From Ruegeria marisrubri (GTDB lineage Bacteria; Pseudomonadota; Alphaproteobacteria; Rhodobacterales; Rhodobacteraceae): DNA of 64,000 nucleotides. Below, in pieces: positions 26,365 to 35,125 of this stretch. The notes beneath the pieces were generated by a model. The model was not told the DNA's origin. It saw nothing but the letters and a program-made list of their open reading frames with translations, and searched no databases. How positions within the stretch are numbered: position 1 is the stretch's first letter; each line of letters opens with the position of its first letter. Where the stretch lies: NCBI RefSeq assembly GCF_001507595.1, contig NZ_LQBQ01000034.1, forward strand, positions 124,001-188,000, in the 5' to 3' direction. Made by a program: the position numbers and the translations under genes.

Positions 26365-27126
26365 ATGCTGAAAACCCGCATCATCCCCTGCCTCGACGTG
26401 GCCGATGGCCGCGTGGTCAAAGGCGTGAACTTCGTCGGCCTGCGCGATGCGGGCGACCCGGTGGAATCGGCCAAGGCCTATGACGCGGCCGGGGCGGACG
26501 AGATCTGTTTCCTCGACATCCATGCCACCCACGAAAACCGCGGCACCATGTTCGACGTGGTGCAGCGCACCGCCGAGCAGTGTTTCGTGCCCCTGACCGT
26601 GGGCGGCGGCGTCCGCAGCAAGGAGGACGTGCGCAACCTGCTGCTTGCCGGCGCCGACAAGGTCAGTTTCAACTCTGCCGCAGTTGCGAATCCCGACGTG
26701 GTGGCCGAGGCCGCCGACCAGTTCGGCAGCCAGTGCATCGTCTGCGCCATCGACGCCAAGACGGTCAGCCCCGGCAAGTGGGAGATCTTCACCCATGGCG
26801 GCCGCAGGCCCACCGGCATTGATGCTGTCGAATTTGCCAAGACCGTCGTCGCCAAGGGCGCGGGCGAGATCCTGCTGACCTCGATGGACCGCGACGGCAC
26901 CAAGGCCGGCTTCAACATTCCCCTCACCCGCGCCATTTCCGACGCCGTGAACGTGCCGGTGATCGCTTCGGGCGGGGTCGGCAACCTGGACCACCTCGTC
27001 GAGGGCGTGACCAAGGGCGGCGCCAGCGCGGTGCTGGCCGCTTCGATTTTCCATTTCGGCGAATACACGATCCGCGAGGCCAAGGAACACATGGCCGCCG
27101 CGGGCATCCCCATGAGGCTGACATGA
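26365..27126 (+). CDS. hisF: HisF, cyclase subunit of imidazole glycerol phosphate synthase
   Basis: Uses ammonia from HisH to make imidazole-glycerol phosphate and AICAR. The 253-residue barrel has the catalytic Asp in [15 protein letters not shown] and in [14 protein letters not shown], and phosphate loops TVGGGVRS and IASGGVGN. hisE starts four bases before the stop (ATGA overlap). Confidence 0.98.
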   Translation: MLKTRIIPCLDVADGRVVKGVNFVGLRDAGDPVESAKAYDAAGADEICFLDIHATHENRGTMFDVVQRTAEQCFVPLTVGGGVRSKEDVRNLLLAGADKVSFNSAAVANPDVVAEAADQFGSQCIVCAIDAKTVSPGKWEIFTHGGRRPTGIDAVEFAKTVVAKGAGEILLTSMDRDGTKAGFNIPLTRAISDAVNVPVIASGGVGNLDHLVEGVTKGGASAVLAASIFHFGEYTIREAKEHMAAAGIPMRLT

Positions 27127-27440
27127 GCATTCTGCACGACCTGGCCGCCACGATCGAGGCGCGCAAGGGCGCCGATCCCGAGACCAGCTGGACCGCCAAG
27201 CTGCTGGCCAAGGGCCCCGAGAAATGCGCCGAGAAATTCGGCGAAGAGGCCGTCGAGGCGATCATCGAAGCCGTCAGGGGAGATCAGGCCAAACTGACCG
27301 CCGAGGCCGCCGACGTGCTCTATCACTTCCTCGTCATGCTGGCTGCCCGCGACGTGCCGCTGGATGCGGTTCTCGACGAACTGGCCCGCCGGCAGGGGAT
27401 CAGCGGCGTCGCAGAGAAAGCGGCCCGAGGCAGAGATTGA
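27123..27440 (+). CDS. hisE: HisE, phosphoribosyl-ATP pyrophosphatase
   Basis: All-alpha hydrolase of 105 residues converting PR-ATP to PR-AMP. It shows the MazG-like motif [14 protein letters not shown] and [10 protein letters not shown], standard for HisE. It is translationally coupled to hisF by a four-base overlap. The hisI function is not in this window. Confidence 0.95.
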   Translation: MSILHDLAATIEARKGADPETSWTAKLLAKGPEKCAEKFGEEAVEAIIEAVRGDQAKLTAEAADVLYHFLVMLAARDVPLDAVLDELARRQGISGVAEKAARGRD

Positions 27441-27518
27441 AACACGGCGCCATCGCCTCTACCATCCTGAGTCCGACGCACCCGCAAGCTGATGCGCCGA
27501 GGTTTCAAGGATTTTGGA

Positions 27519-28103
27519 ATGAAGAATTTGGTCGTTCCCGTTTTCGCCATGATGATGGCTGTTTTGGTCAGCGGCTGCGCCGGCAAACCCACGCAACCGG
27601 TCGTCGACCAGCGCGATGTCGAGGCGCTGGCGCTTGAACTGAAAAACCTCGGGCCGGACGTTGATCCCGCCGAGGCCGAGCGGGCTGCAACTATCGCTTT
27701 CAACTATGCAAGCCAGCTGGCGGTGGAATACGACATCACCGATCCGCCGATCGTCCATAATGCCAAGGTCAACAACGGGTTCCGAGAGCGCGGGCTGTGC
27801 TGGCATTGGGCCGAGGACATCGAGCGGCGCCTAGACCAGGAAAACTTCCGCACCCTGACCCTGCACAGGGCGATTTCCGACCCGGACAACCCGTTCAGGA
27901 TCGACCACAGTTCAGTCATCATTGGCCGCAAGGGGGATACGATGTTCGAGGGCATCGTCCTCGACGGATGGCGGAATGCCGGCAAGCTGTTCTGGGCGCC
28001 TACACTCGAGGACACGCGCTACCACTGGCGGCCGCGCATGGAAGTTCTGCAGAACAAAGAGCGCAGGCTGCTGGAACAGCGCGCGAACCTGACCACCGGC
28101 TGA
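27519..28103 (+). CDS. Lipoprotein of unknown family
   Basis: The 194-residue product starts MKNLVVPVFAMMMAVLVSGC, a lipoprotein signal with lipobox VSGC and Cys20. The mature part (LCWHWAEDIERRL, HRAISDPDNPFRIDHSSVI, VLDGWRNAGKLFWAPT) has conserved-looking His/Trp/Asp residues reminiscent of small cysteine-peptidase-like or transglutaminase-like folds, but I cannot name it. The ATG at 27519 was chosen over one at 27492 because AAGGATTTTGG precedes it and the signal peptide is then intact. Confidence 0.75.
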   Translation: MKNLVVPVFAMMMAVLVSGCAGKPTQPVVDQRDVEALALELKNLGPDVDPAEAERAATIAFNYASQLAVEYDITDPPIVHNAKVNNGFRERGLCWHWAEDIERRLDQENFRTLTLHRAISDPDNPFRIDHSSVIIGRKGDTMFEGIVLDGWRNAGKLFWAPTLEDTRYHWRPRMEVLQNKERRLLEQRANLTTG

Positions 28104-28132
28104 TGGGCAGAGCCGAACGGCCCGGCAGGCCT

Positions 28133-28603
28133 CTACAGTTTTGACGAGATGATCCCGGTGGCGAACCCGCCCATTCGCAATTCGCCGAACAGGCGCTGAT
28201 ACTCGATCTTGGGGCAGCGGTTCATCACCACATCCACACCGCGCGCCTGCGCCTTGGCAGCCGCCCCTTCATGCTCGACGCCGATCTGCATCCAGATCGT
28301 CCGCAAGTTGGGAAAAGCCTCAAGCGCCTCGTCGACGATCGGCGGCACGGCTTCGGAACGGCGAAAGATGTCGACCATGTCCACCGGCTCGGGAATCTCG
28401 GCCAGGTTGGCCCGGATGGTCTCGCCGAAAAGCGTCTTGCCCGCGTGGCCCGGGTTGACGGGGATGACCCGGAACCCCTTGAGCCCCAGATAGCGCGCCA
28501 CGTAGTAGCTGGGCCGCACGGGGTTCATGGACACGCCCACCACGGCAACGACCCTGGTGCGCTGGAGGATGGTCTTGAGATAGGCATCGGAATAGTCTGG
28601 CAT
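28133..28603 (-). CDS. CoA-binding Rossmann protein (YccU-like)
   Basis: A 156-residue protein of the CoA_binding_2 family. The first half has VVAVVGVSMNPVRPSYYVARYL and GFRVIPVNPGHAGK, a CoA-type nucleotide loop as in succinyl-CoA synthetase alpha subunits; further on are VDMVDIFRRSEAVPPIVDEA and a C-terminal VVMNRCPKIEYQRL. Function unknown beyond CoA binding. It is convergent with the lipoprotein gene, with only 29 bases between them. Confidence 0.85.
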   Translation of the reverse strand: MPDYSDAYLKTILQRTRVVAVVGVSMNPVRPSYYVARYLGLKGFRVIPVNPGHAGKTLFGETIRANLAEIPEPVDMVDIFRRSEAVPPIVDEALEAFPNLRTIWMQIGVEHEGAAAKAQARGVDVVMNRCPKIEYQRLFGELRMGGFATGIISSKL

Positions 28604-28631
28604 GGCGCCACCCTACCCTCGGTCCAGGCAA

Positions 28632-28661
28632 GAAAAAAGCGCCCAAGTAAAGCCTGGGCGC
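28632..28661 (-). terminator. Intrinsic terminator on the minus strand
   Basis: GCGCCCA (28639-28645) pairs with TGGGCGC (28655-28661); on the minus strand a T6 run follows. It ends transcription coming from the YHS gene, 130 bases after that stop. Confidence 0.8.
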
Positions 28662-28678
28662 CAGTTATGGAACGAGGG

Positions 28679-28720
28679 ACAGTGAAATGACCCGCGGCAG
28701 TTCCAATCCGCGGTCACTGT
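28679..28720 (-). ncRNA. Candidate 3'-UTR hairpin RNA after the YHS gene
   Basis: ACAGTGA (28679-28685) pairs with TCACTGT (28714-28720), with an inner CCGCGG/CCGCGG stem. It lies between the YHS stop and the terminator at 28632. The 28632-28790 stretch has no reading frame of note. It could be released as a small RNA or simply protect the mRNA 3' end. Confidence 0.35.
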
Positions 28721-28790
28721 GACATTTAGGCAAACAATCCGAGAAAAAAAGGGGAGCGCGCGAAAATGTGATAGCTTTTTTTCGCTTGAC

Positions 28791-29237
28791 CTACTGGCGC
28801 AGGACCTGCGGCCAGTGCTGTTCGGCCAGAACGATGTTCCCCGGAATATCCTCCTGCCACATGTCCGCAACCTCGGCGGAATGGGTCAGGTAGAGCTTCC
28901 CATCCACGATTCTCCAGGCGGTCGGGTCCGCGCTCATGAGATATCCCTTCCCGACGGCATAGGCGCAGTATCCGCCAAACTGCGGCGCGAAGGCGCGTGG
29001 GTTTGCTTCGAATGCCTCTCGGTTCTTCTGAGACACGAAACGCCAAACCACGCCTTTCCACATGACCGAGATATCCGGGTCCCCCATGACCGGCTGGCCG
29101 GTCATGAAATAGGCGACGGCGTCATAGCCGCTGACGGCGGCCCCGTCGGCCGAGTAGAACACCGGAGAATCAGCGTCCGCCGCAGGGGCAATCAGGATTG
29201 CGGTCAGGCTGGCCAAGAATGAACGTCGCGAAAACAT
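28791..29237 (-). CDS. Exported YHS-domain protein
   Basis: A 148-residue protein with a possible twin-arginine leader (MFSRRSFLASLTAIL) and an Ala-rich cleavage region near residue 22. The mature part has VSGYDAVAYFMTGQPVMGD, VWRFVSQKNREAFEANP and FGGYCAYAVGKGY, the YHS-like layout found in small metal- or haem-associated periplasmic proteins. Function unproven. It is the gene feeding the terminator at 28632. Confidence 0.85.
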   Translation of the reverse strand: MFSRRSFLASLTAILIAPAADADSPVFYSADGAAVSGYDAVAYFMTGQPVMGDPDISVMWKGVVWRFVSQKNREAFEANPRAFAPQFGGYCAYAVGKGYLMSADPTAWRIVDGKLYLTHSAEVADMWQEDIPGNIVLAEQHWPQVLRQ

Positions 29238-29362
29238 GGAACTCGGAGAGTGGTGATCGTTGCTCTGTAAGATGCCCGCATCCCCGCGATTCAGGAACCC
29301 CGGCTAACGGTGATGTGACTACCCTGTGTGTTTATGTGCATCACCCCCGAGTGATCGCCCCG

Positions 29363-30136
29363 TTACCTGTGACGCGAGGCGTAGAGCGCAATCGCCGCGG
29401 CATTCGACACGTTGAGAGAGCCGAACCCGCCGGCCGCGTCGATCTTCACGAGTTGGTCAACGGTTTCCTTTGTCTTCTGCCGCAGCCCCGGCCCCTCGGC
29501 CCCGAGGACAAGGGCCACCGGGCGGTCCAGCTTGCCCTCCAATGCCTGTTCGATGGTCTCTTCGGCTTCGCCGTCCAGTCCGAGGACCACAAAGCCCATG
29601 CCCTGCAACTCGACGATGGCGTCGGCCAGGTTGCGCACCCGCAGGTAGGGCTGACGCTCCAGCGCGCCGCTGGCGGTCTTGGCCAGGGCGCCGGTCTCGG
29701 GCGCCGAGTGGTGCCGCGTGCCGATTACCGCGCTGGCGCCCAGGACCTCGGCCGAGCGCAGAATCGCCCCGACATTGTGGGGGTCGGTGACGCGGTCCAG
29801 CAGGATCACCCGGGGATGTTCGCGGCCGATGCAGTTTTCCGCCAAGCCACCCCAGTCGAGCGGCTTGACCTCGAGCGCCGCCCCCTGGTGGACCGAGCCG
29901 GGGTCGATCGGGGCCGTGAATTTGCGCGGATCGACGACTTCGGGTTCCATCCCAGCAAATTCAATGGCTTCCGCCAGTTTCGCCTGTGCGTTCCGGGTCA
30001 CGATCAGCCGCAGTTTTTGCCGTTTTGGGTTCATCAGGGCATCGCGCACGGCGTGCAGACCGAACAGCCAGACGGTTTCCGCGGCGGCCGCCTTGCGGGC
30101 CTGTTCCTTCTCGATGACCCACTTGGGTTTTTTCAT
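29363..30136 (-). CDS. rlmB: RlmB-like TrmH-family 23S rRNA 2'-O-methyltransferase
   Basis: SPOUT-class enzyme of 257 residues. N-terminal substrate-binding part includes VWLFGLHAVRDAL; the catalytic domain has VILLDRVTDPHNVGAILRSA (motif 1), ALVLGAEGPGLR (motif 2) and GSLNVSNAAAIALY (motif 3) forming the SAM-binding knot. This layout fits RlmB (Gm2251 of 23S rRNA), though other TrmH paralogues look alike. Divergent from tRNA-Tyr. Confidence 0.88.
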   Translation of the reverse strand: MKKPKWVIEKEQARKAAAAETVWLFGLHAVRDALMNPKRQKLRLIVTRNAQAKLAEAIEFAGMEPEVVDPRKFTAPIDPGSVHQGAALEVKPLDWGGLAENCIGREHPRVILLDRVTDPHNVGAILRSAEVLGASAVIGTRHHSAPETGALAKTASGALERQPYLRVRNLADAIVELQGMGFVVLGLDGEAEETIEQALEGKLDRPVALVLGAEGPGLRQKTKETVDQLVKIDAAGGFGSLNVSNAAAIALYASRHR

Positions 30137-30192
30137 TTTGCCGGCCTCCGGGCCCTGAATTCAGTTTCCTGCGCCAAAGCGGAATTTTCCTG

Positions 30193-30221
30193 TTGACGCC
30201 CCTTTGGCGCGCTAGTAATCA
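30193..30221 (+). promoter_or_regulatory. Probable promoter of tRNA-Tyr
   Basis: TTGACG at 30193 and TAATCA at 30216 with a 17-base spacer, ending about 30 bases before the tRNA start. Confidence 0.6.
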
Positions 30222-30252
30222 CGCCTCCACGTCAGGTGCAACGCCTGACAGT

Positions 30253-30336
30253 GGGCGACAGGCCGCAAGGTGTGGCAGGGGACTGTAACTCCCTCGCGGA
30301 GACGCACGCCTGGTTCGATTCCAGGGTCGCCCACCA
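30253..30336 (+). tRNA. tRNA-Tyr (GTA)
   Basis: Acceptor GGGCGAC/GTCGCCC, anticodon arm AGGGGACTGTAACTCCCT with GTA, long class II variable arm CGCGGAGACGCACG, T-arm CCTGGTTCGATTCCAGG, discriminator A and encoded CCA. It marks the boundary to the accessory region. No second copy of its 3' end was seen downstream in the window. Confidence 0.96.
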
Positions 30337-30522
30337 CTCAGTCTCCACAAAACCATAACGGACACACCTTCTCTGGATAGTGTTTAATTTACCGTTGGTT
30401 ACGAGGGGCGGTGACGGTCGAGACCTCAAGTATTGTCTCTGATCAGGGCCAATTTGGTGCGATTTCGGCAGAAGTCTCAGCGGGGCATTCGCGCGTGAGG
30501 TCTTGGGGCAGGTCTAGATGCT

Positions 30523-32211
30523 CTATTGATGCGGAAAGCCCAGAATCTTCCGCTGTTCATGCCAGTCCAGCGGTAGTTCCGGAAGACTGCGCAACTTCTT
30601 TGCTGTGAGATGTTGCGGCTGAAGGCCTTCAAGAATGGCCGTTGAGATATCCGGTGCCAGCCAGGCCAGGGGCAGGACACGACTCACCGATCCGCTTCGG
30701 AGACCCTCGCGGTCTTCAATCTGGCGGATGGTGCTGGACGTGCCGTCAAGAAGTTCGGCCGACCACCGTCTCGCATCAGCGACAAGGTTGATGAGATCTT
30801 GGTCAGGCTGCGGTGCATCCGGCGGCGCAATGACGATCGGCTTCGCCCGACCGGTCTGACGCTTCTGAAACGGGGCCTCGAAGGCGGCATGGATTGGTAG
30901 CTTAGCTTTCTCAGTTGGCTGTAAGGCACCTAGATCCAACCGAACACAAAACTGTCCTTTTGATAAATCAATACGATCAACCAAGCCGTTGAGATGCTTT
31001 GCGTCTGAGTATTCACCCTCATCGGCAATCTGGTTTCTCAGAGAATCCACTGCCCCGAGGATCTCTGTGATCGAAGACGGATCCAAATCGACTGCCGATC
31101 TGATCTGCCGGGTCAGCCATGACTGATCGTCCAGATGGTTCTTAAGCCCACTCAGAACCAGCCGCTCGACTTCTCCTGCGGGAAGTCGTTCTATACTGCC
31201 TTGTTTGTCTGAGCCGGATGGCGTTGACGTATAATACCAGTACCGCCGCGATTGGGCTGTTCCGCCCGTTCGCGTCGACTTGATAGCGTAGGTCGTGCGC
31301 ATTGGACGGCCTGCGGAATCAAAAAGCAGCCCATCCAGCAGGCGCCGAGCCGACCGTCGGGACGTGGCGATCGTCTTGCCACCGTGGTTTGCAAGCAGTT
31401 CCTGCACCTGCTGCCAGGTAGCACCGTCTATGATGGCCTCATGTAGCCCATCATAGAGCTCATCCTTATGACGGGTCTTGCCGATGTAAATAGGGTTGCG
31501 CAGGATGTTGTAGAGCGCACCACGAGAGAAGGGCGCTCCTCCCGTCGTGCGCCCGTACCGGTCAGTCCGGCGTTTGCTTACGATACTGAGCGCCTCGAGC
31601 CTGTCGGACAGTTCGCGTACCGATCCGGCCGCCAGATACTCGGCAAATATGGTGCGGATCGCTTCGGCCTCAACCGGGTTAACAATCAAGGCCTTGTCGT
31701 TGACGTCGTAGCCCATTGGCACCGCGCCCCCCATCCAGATCCCCTTACGTTTGGAAGCTGCAACCTTGTCCCGGATACGCTCAGCCGTCACCTCGCGCTC
31801 GAACTGGGCGAATGACAATAGGACGTTTAGGGTCAGGCGCCCCATGGACGATGTCGTATTGAAGGCTTGGGTGACCGACACGAACGACACCCCTGCCCCG
31901 TCGAAGAGATCGACCATCTTCGCAAAGTCCGCCAGCGACCGGGTCAGGCGGTCCACCTTGTAGACAACGATGATGTCGACGCGGCCTGCCTCCACATCGT
32001 TGAGCAATTGTGCAAGTCCGGGTCGATCCATGGATCCGCCGGAGAACCCGCCATCGTCATAGCGCTCGGCGCGTTCTGCCCAGCCCTCGTGCTTCTGGCT
32101 CAGGATATAGGCCGCACAGGCCTCACGTTGCGCATCCAGCGAGTTGAAGTCCTGTTCCAACCCCTCTTCGGTCGACTTGCGGGTATATATGGCGCAGCGC
32201 TGGTGGATCAT
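30523..32211 (-). CDS. Large serine recombinase
   Basis: Site-specific recombinase of 562 residues. The N-terminal resolvase domain carries the catalytic Ser in AIYTRKSTEEG, then SLDAQREAC, DIIVVYKVDRLTRS and the conserved Arg in FAQFEREVTAERIRDK. A recombinase domain follows (GYDVNDKALIVNPVEAEAIRTIF). The usual zinc-ribbon cysteines are missing: LLFDSAGRPMRTTY stands where Cys pairs would be, as in the subgroup linked to DUF2924. The ATG overlaps the DUF2924 stop by four bases. It would integrate or invert DNA; the target is not evident. Confidence 0.92.
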   Translation of the reverse strand: MIHQRCAIYTRKSTEEGLEQDFNSLDAQREACAAYILSQKHEGWAERAERYDDGGFSGGSMDRPGLAQLLNDVEAGRVDIIVVYKVDRLTRSLADFAKMVDLFDGAGVSFVSVTQAFNTTSSMGRLTLNVLLSFAQFEREVTAERIRDKVAASKRKGIWMGGAVPMGYDVNDKALIVNPVEAEAIRTIFAEYLAAGSVRELSDRLEALSIVSKRRTDRYGRTTGGAPFSRGALYNILRNPIYIGKTRHKDELYDGLHEAIIDGATWQQVQELLANHGGKTIATSRRSARRLLDGLLFDSAGRPMRTTYAIKSTRTGGTAQSRRYWYYTSTPSGSDKQGSIERLPAGEVERLVLSGLKNHLDDQSWLTRQIRSAVDLDPSSITEILGAVDSLRNQIADEGEYSDAKHLNGLVDRIDLSKGQFCVRLDLGALQPTEKAKLPIHAAFEAPFQKRQTGRAKPIVIAPPDAPQPDQDLINLVADARRWSAELLDGTSSTIRQIEDREGLRSGSVSRVLPLAWLAPDISTAILEGLQPQHLTAKKLRSLPELPLDWHEQRKILGFPHQ

Positions 32212-32663
32212 GTGCGCGTTCCTTCACGCAACCCGAAGAACTTGGGTCCGTTGCGGTTGGTCCCGGTCATCGCCCGCGCCACCGCCGACAGCGACGAATA
32301 GCTCTGGCCGTTCCATGTCGCACGGCCATCCGCTGTGATCAGCACTTCATGCATCTTCCCGCCCCAGTCCTTCAAAATGCGGGTGCCATCACCAACCGTT
32401 GCTGGCACGGCGCCCCCGCAGCTTTTCAGGGAACGCGAGTCAATCCGGGCCCGGATGACCCGCTTCCAGGCACGGCGTGCAACTGCGCTCTCGCATTCCG
32501 CCAAAGCAGCCTGTGCGTCCCATGCCAGCGACAACCGCATCAGGCGCGCGGTAAAGGTTTTGGGCGGCGCGGTGCCCTTGGTCTCCTGCCAGATCCGGCG
32601 CAGCGTTGCGGCGTTGGCTTCTGCCAGTCGGCAGATGTCGGGGGCAGTCACGGTCAACGTCAT
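32208..32663 (-). CDS. DUF2924 protein
   Basis: A 151-residue protein of unknown function, recognised by its C-terminal block DGTRILKDWGGKMHEVLI, then WNGQSYSSLSAVARAMTGT and NGPKFFGLRE, typical of DUF2924 proteins that accompany serine recombinases in alphaproteobacterial mobile DNA. It overlaps its neighbours on both sides by ATGA, so all three are coupled. Basic N-terminal part (RAWKRVIRARIDSRSL) suggests DNA binding; it may direct or control the recombinase. Confidence 0.85.
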   Translation of the reverse strand: MTLTVTAPDICRLAEANAATLRRIWQETKGTAPPKTFTARLMRLSLAWDAQAALAECESAVARRAWKRVIRARIDSRSLKSCGGAVPATVGDGTRILKDWGGKMHEVLITADGRATWNGQSYSSLSAVARAMTGTNRNGPKFFGLREGTRT

Positions 32664-32929
32664 TGGCCTTGCCCGGGCATAATACGGTAGCGGGCCACCC
32701 TGCCCGACCGGTCAAGCTCGACAGGTACGCCTGACGACCGCAGTCGCGAGATCGCCGCGCGTATCGTATGCGGCTGCCAGCCCAACTGCTTTTGGATCTG
32801 CACAACTGTTGCCCCGGTGCGGCATGCTAGCAGCTTGTGAAGCATCTCAGTCTTACTCTTGCCCGCTGGTTTTACCGACCTGGACGTCGCGGGGGCGGTG
32901 GAAAGAGCCTCAGTAATATGTTCGGTCAT
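32660..32929 (-). CDS. DUF3489 small winged-helix-like protein
   Basis: The 89-residue product starts at ATG 32929 behind AGGAGACG and reads SKTEMLHKLLACRTGATVVQ, then QLGWQPHTIRAAISRLRSSG, a helix-turn-helix pattern as in DUF3489. It is first in the DUF3489-DUF2924-recombinase unit. A role as DNA-binding regulator or directionality factor is an inference. The longer open frame upstream of 32929 has no family sequence. Confidence 0.8.
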   Translation of the reverse strand: MTEHITEALSTAPATSRSVKPAGKSKTEMLHKLLACRTGATVVQIQKQLGWQPHTIRAAISRLRSSGVPVELDRSGRVARYRIMPGQGQ

Positions 32930-33111
32930 TATCGTCTCCTCTTGGTCGCGGGGCTTTCTCGCACCCCGTACTGACCAAAGCCCGGCGTTCCGGGCGGGAG
33001 GCTCAATTCGTTCAACAACGTCAGTGACGCTCACCCTTGCCCGGAAGTCCAGTGGAAGATCGACAATCAAACGCTAGGAATGGCGGGCGGCTGCCACCGC
33101 CCGCTTAGTCC

Positions 33112-33744
33112 TCATATGTCGATCTTTTCAGCGATACTCAGCGCGTCTTCCAGTTCGACACCTAAGTATCGAACTGTGCTGTCCACCTTGCTGTGGCCGA
33201 GTAAAAGCTGCACTGCACGCAGGTTGCCGGTTTTGCGATAGATCAGCGCGGCCTTGGTGCGCCGTAGCGAGTGCGTGCCATAACCGCTCGGATCAAGACC
33301 AATCGCGGCCACCCAATCACGGACCAGACGTGCATATTGCCGGGTCGATACATGCGGCCTGTCGTGGAAGCGGCTAGGAAACAAGAACCCGCGCCCCATC
33401 ATCTCCGGGCGACACACCCAATTCCAGATAGAATCACGGGTGTTCTCGGAAACCTCGAACTGAACGGGTCGCCGGGTCTTGCTCTGGATCACTGTCACGC
33501 GTTCACGAACCCGGTCACCAATCACAAGATCGGTGACTTTCAACCGCACTAGGTCACAGCCTCGCAGCTTGCTGTCGATCGCAAGATTGAAGAGTGCCAG
33601 ATCCCTGAGATTGCCCGCAAGTTCCAGCCGGGCGCGGATGGCCCAGACCTGTTTGGCAAGAAGCGGGCGTTTCTGACCGATCAGGCGCCCCTTGTTCCAC
33701 GGGGTGCGTTTCGGTTTGATGGCGGGAAGTTGAATATTGGACAA
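33112..33744 (-). CDS. Short tyrosine recombinase/integrase
   Basis: The 210-residue product has the phage-integrase catalytic domain only. The first Arg lies in SKLRGCDLVRLKV, HSLRRTK gives the HxxR box, LLGHSKVDSTVRYLG gives the third His and the nucleophilic Tyr. The N-terminal core-binding domain is very short (LPAIKPKRTPWNKGRL), a form often seen as accessory or plasmid/element-borne integrases. It lies 183 bases upstream of the DUF3489 unit and in the same direction. Confidence 0.88.
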   Translation of the reverse strand: MSNIQLPAIKPKRTPWNKGRLIGQKRPLLAKQVWAIRARLELAGNLRDLALFNLAIDSKLRGCDLVRLKVTDLVIGDRVRERVTVIQSKTRRPVQFEVSENTRDSIWNWVCRPEMMGRGFLFPSRFHDRPHVSTRQYARLVRDWVAAIGLDPSGYGTHSLRRTKAALIYRKTGNLRAVQLLLGHSKVDSTVRYLGVELEDALSIAEKIDI

Positions 33745-34129
33745 TTATCGTCCTCCATCCGTCCCTCCCACTCCTGGCGTCGACACAACGTCAACCGACC
33801 GACTCTACCAATTGATCGAACCGCCGGTTCTTCCGCATACGCGACCTTCGTGTCACACGCAGCGATCGGCCGAAAAGAGCCCTTTTTGACTAATGCCGCA
33901 GCCTGCATGAACGGCAGGGGTAGTTTCCAAAGTAGTCGTTCGGCCAAAGTTCTTCCGCTTCCAGTGCTTCGTGTCACTGGGCTTCTCAGATACGGCATCC
34001 GGTTAGAGTTTGGAGAATTGGCGGTAAGGCGGTCTCGCGGCTTGTTCGCGCGAGCTCCGTGTTCATGTTATTCCTCGACTTGGTCGCTCGTACAAGGTGA
34101 CGTTTCACTTAGACTGATCGAAAGCAACA
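33745..34129. other. Non-coding spacer with a tRNA-like fragment
   Basis: No gene is visible. On the minus strand around 33826-33790 the bases GATCAATTGGTAGAGTC resemble a tRNA D-arm, but no acceptor or T-arm can be matched, so at most it is a decayed tRNA. It must contain the promoters of the integrase (left) and of the LysR gene (right). Confidence 0.4.
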
Positions 34130-35017
34130 ATGGACAAGCTCTCTGTCATGAACGCCTTCCGCCGCATCGTCGAGCGTGGCAGCTTTGCGCGTGCAGCGGA
34201 TGATCTCGGGGTTTCTCCCGCCCTTCTCAGCCGCGAGATCAAGCTTTTGGAGGAGAGCCTGGGCACGGTATTGCTCACCCGCACGACACGTTCGATGTCT
34301 CTCACCGATGCCGGACAGCTTTTCTATGACGAGGCATCCGGCATCCTCGATGCCGTGTCCCAGGTCGAGACGCGCATCCGTGACGGAGCCGGGGCGATAC
34401 GCGGCCATCTCAAGGTGAACGCCTCCAGTTCCTTCGGACAGACCGTCATTGCCCCGATCCTCCCGGGGTTTTTCGACGCCTATCCCGACCTGCGCCTGAC
34501 GCTGTCGATGGATGACCGGGTGATCGACATGGTGGAGGGCGGTTTCGATGTGTCGATCCGGATCCGGGCGGCGATGCCGGATTCCGCGCTTGTGGCCCGC
34601 AAGCTGGGAACGATGCGGCAACAGGTCTTTGCCGCGCCGTCCTACCTGGACAGCGTCGGCGCCCCGGAAACGCCGCAGGACGTCGTCAATCACCGCGTCG
34701 TCGGCTTTCTGCTGGCCGATCACCTCACTGCCTGGACCCTTCACGGTCCGTCCGAAACGGTGACCGTGGACCTCGATCCGCCCATCCGCGTCGGCAACAG
34801 CCTTGTCCTGCGCGATCTGCTGATTGCCGGACAGGGCATCGGCACCTTGCCGGATTTCGTGTCAAAGGATGCGGTCGCGCGCGGCGAACTGGTCCGCGTG
34901 CTGCCCGATTGGGAGCTGCCCGCGCCGGAAATCTACGCCGTGACGGCCTCGCGCCTCGGCATGGATGCGAAGGTCACGGCGTTTCTCGATCATCTGCGCG
35001 CCGCATTGAACCCCTGA
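34130..35017 (+). CDS. LysR-family transcriptional regulator
   Basis: A 295-residue regulator. The N-terminal winged helix reads NAFRRIVERGSFARAADDLGVSPALLSREIKLLEESLG; the rest is the periplasmic-binding-protein-like effector domain (VNASSSFGQTVIAPILPGFF). It is of the CrgA/DmlR-like subgroup. It is transcribed in the same direction as wrbA, 108 bases upstream, and may control that gene set, although LysR genes more often face their targets. Confidence 0.9.
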   Translation: MDKLSVMNAFRRIVERGSFARAADDLGVSPALLSREIKLLEESLGTVLLTRTTRSMSLTDAGQLFYDEASGILDAVSQVETRIRDGAGAIRGHLKVNASSSFGQTVIAPILPGFFDAYPDLRLTLSMDDRVIDMVEGGFDVSIRIRAAMPDSALVARKLGTMRQQVFAAPSYLDSVGAPETPQDVVNHRVVGFLLADHLTAWTLHGPSETVTVDLDPPIRVGNSLVLRDLLIAGQGIGTLPDFVSKDAVARGELVRVLPDWELPAPEIYAVTASRLGMDAKVTAFLDHLRAALNP

Positions 35018-35125
35018 CATTCTTCAATCCACGTAAAGAGTGAAATGAGAGCGGGCCGGTTATTCCGGGCCGCCTCATCCCCGATCTTCTCAGGTGACGA
35101 AACCCGAAACCCTTGAGAGGATCCC

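Noticed and set aside
30253-30336. tRNA-Tyr as attachment site for the integrase module
   Set aside because: No second copy of the tRNA 3' end was found on the far side of the recombinase genes within the window.
34018-34129. Hairpin GCGGCTTGTTCGCGCGAGC-like structure before the LysR gene as riboswitch
   Set aside because: No conserved riboswitch layout; only weak local pairing.
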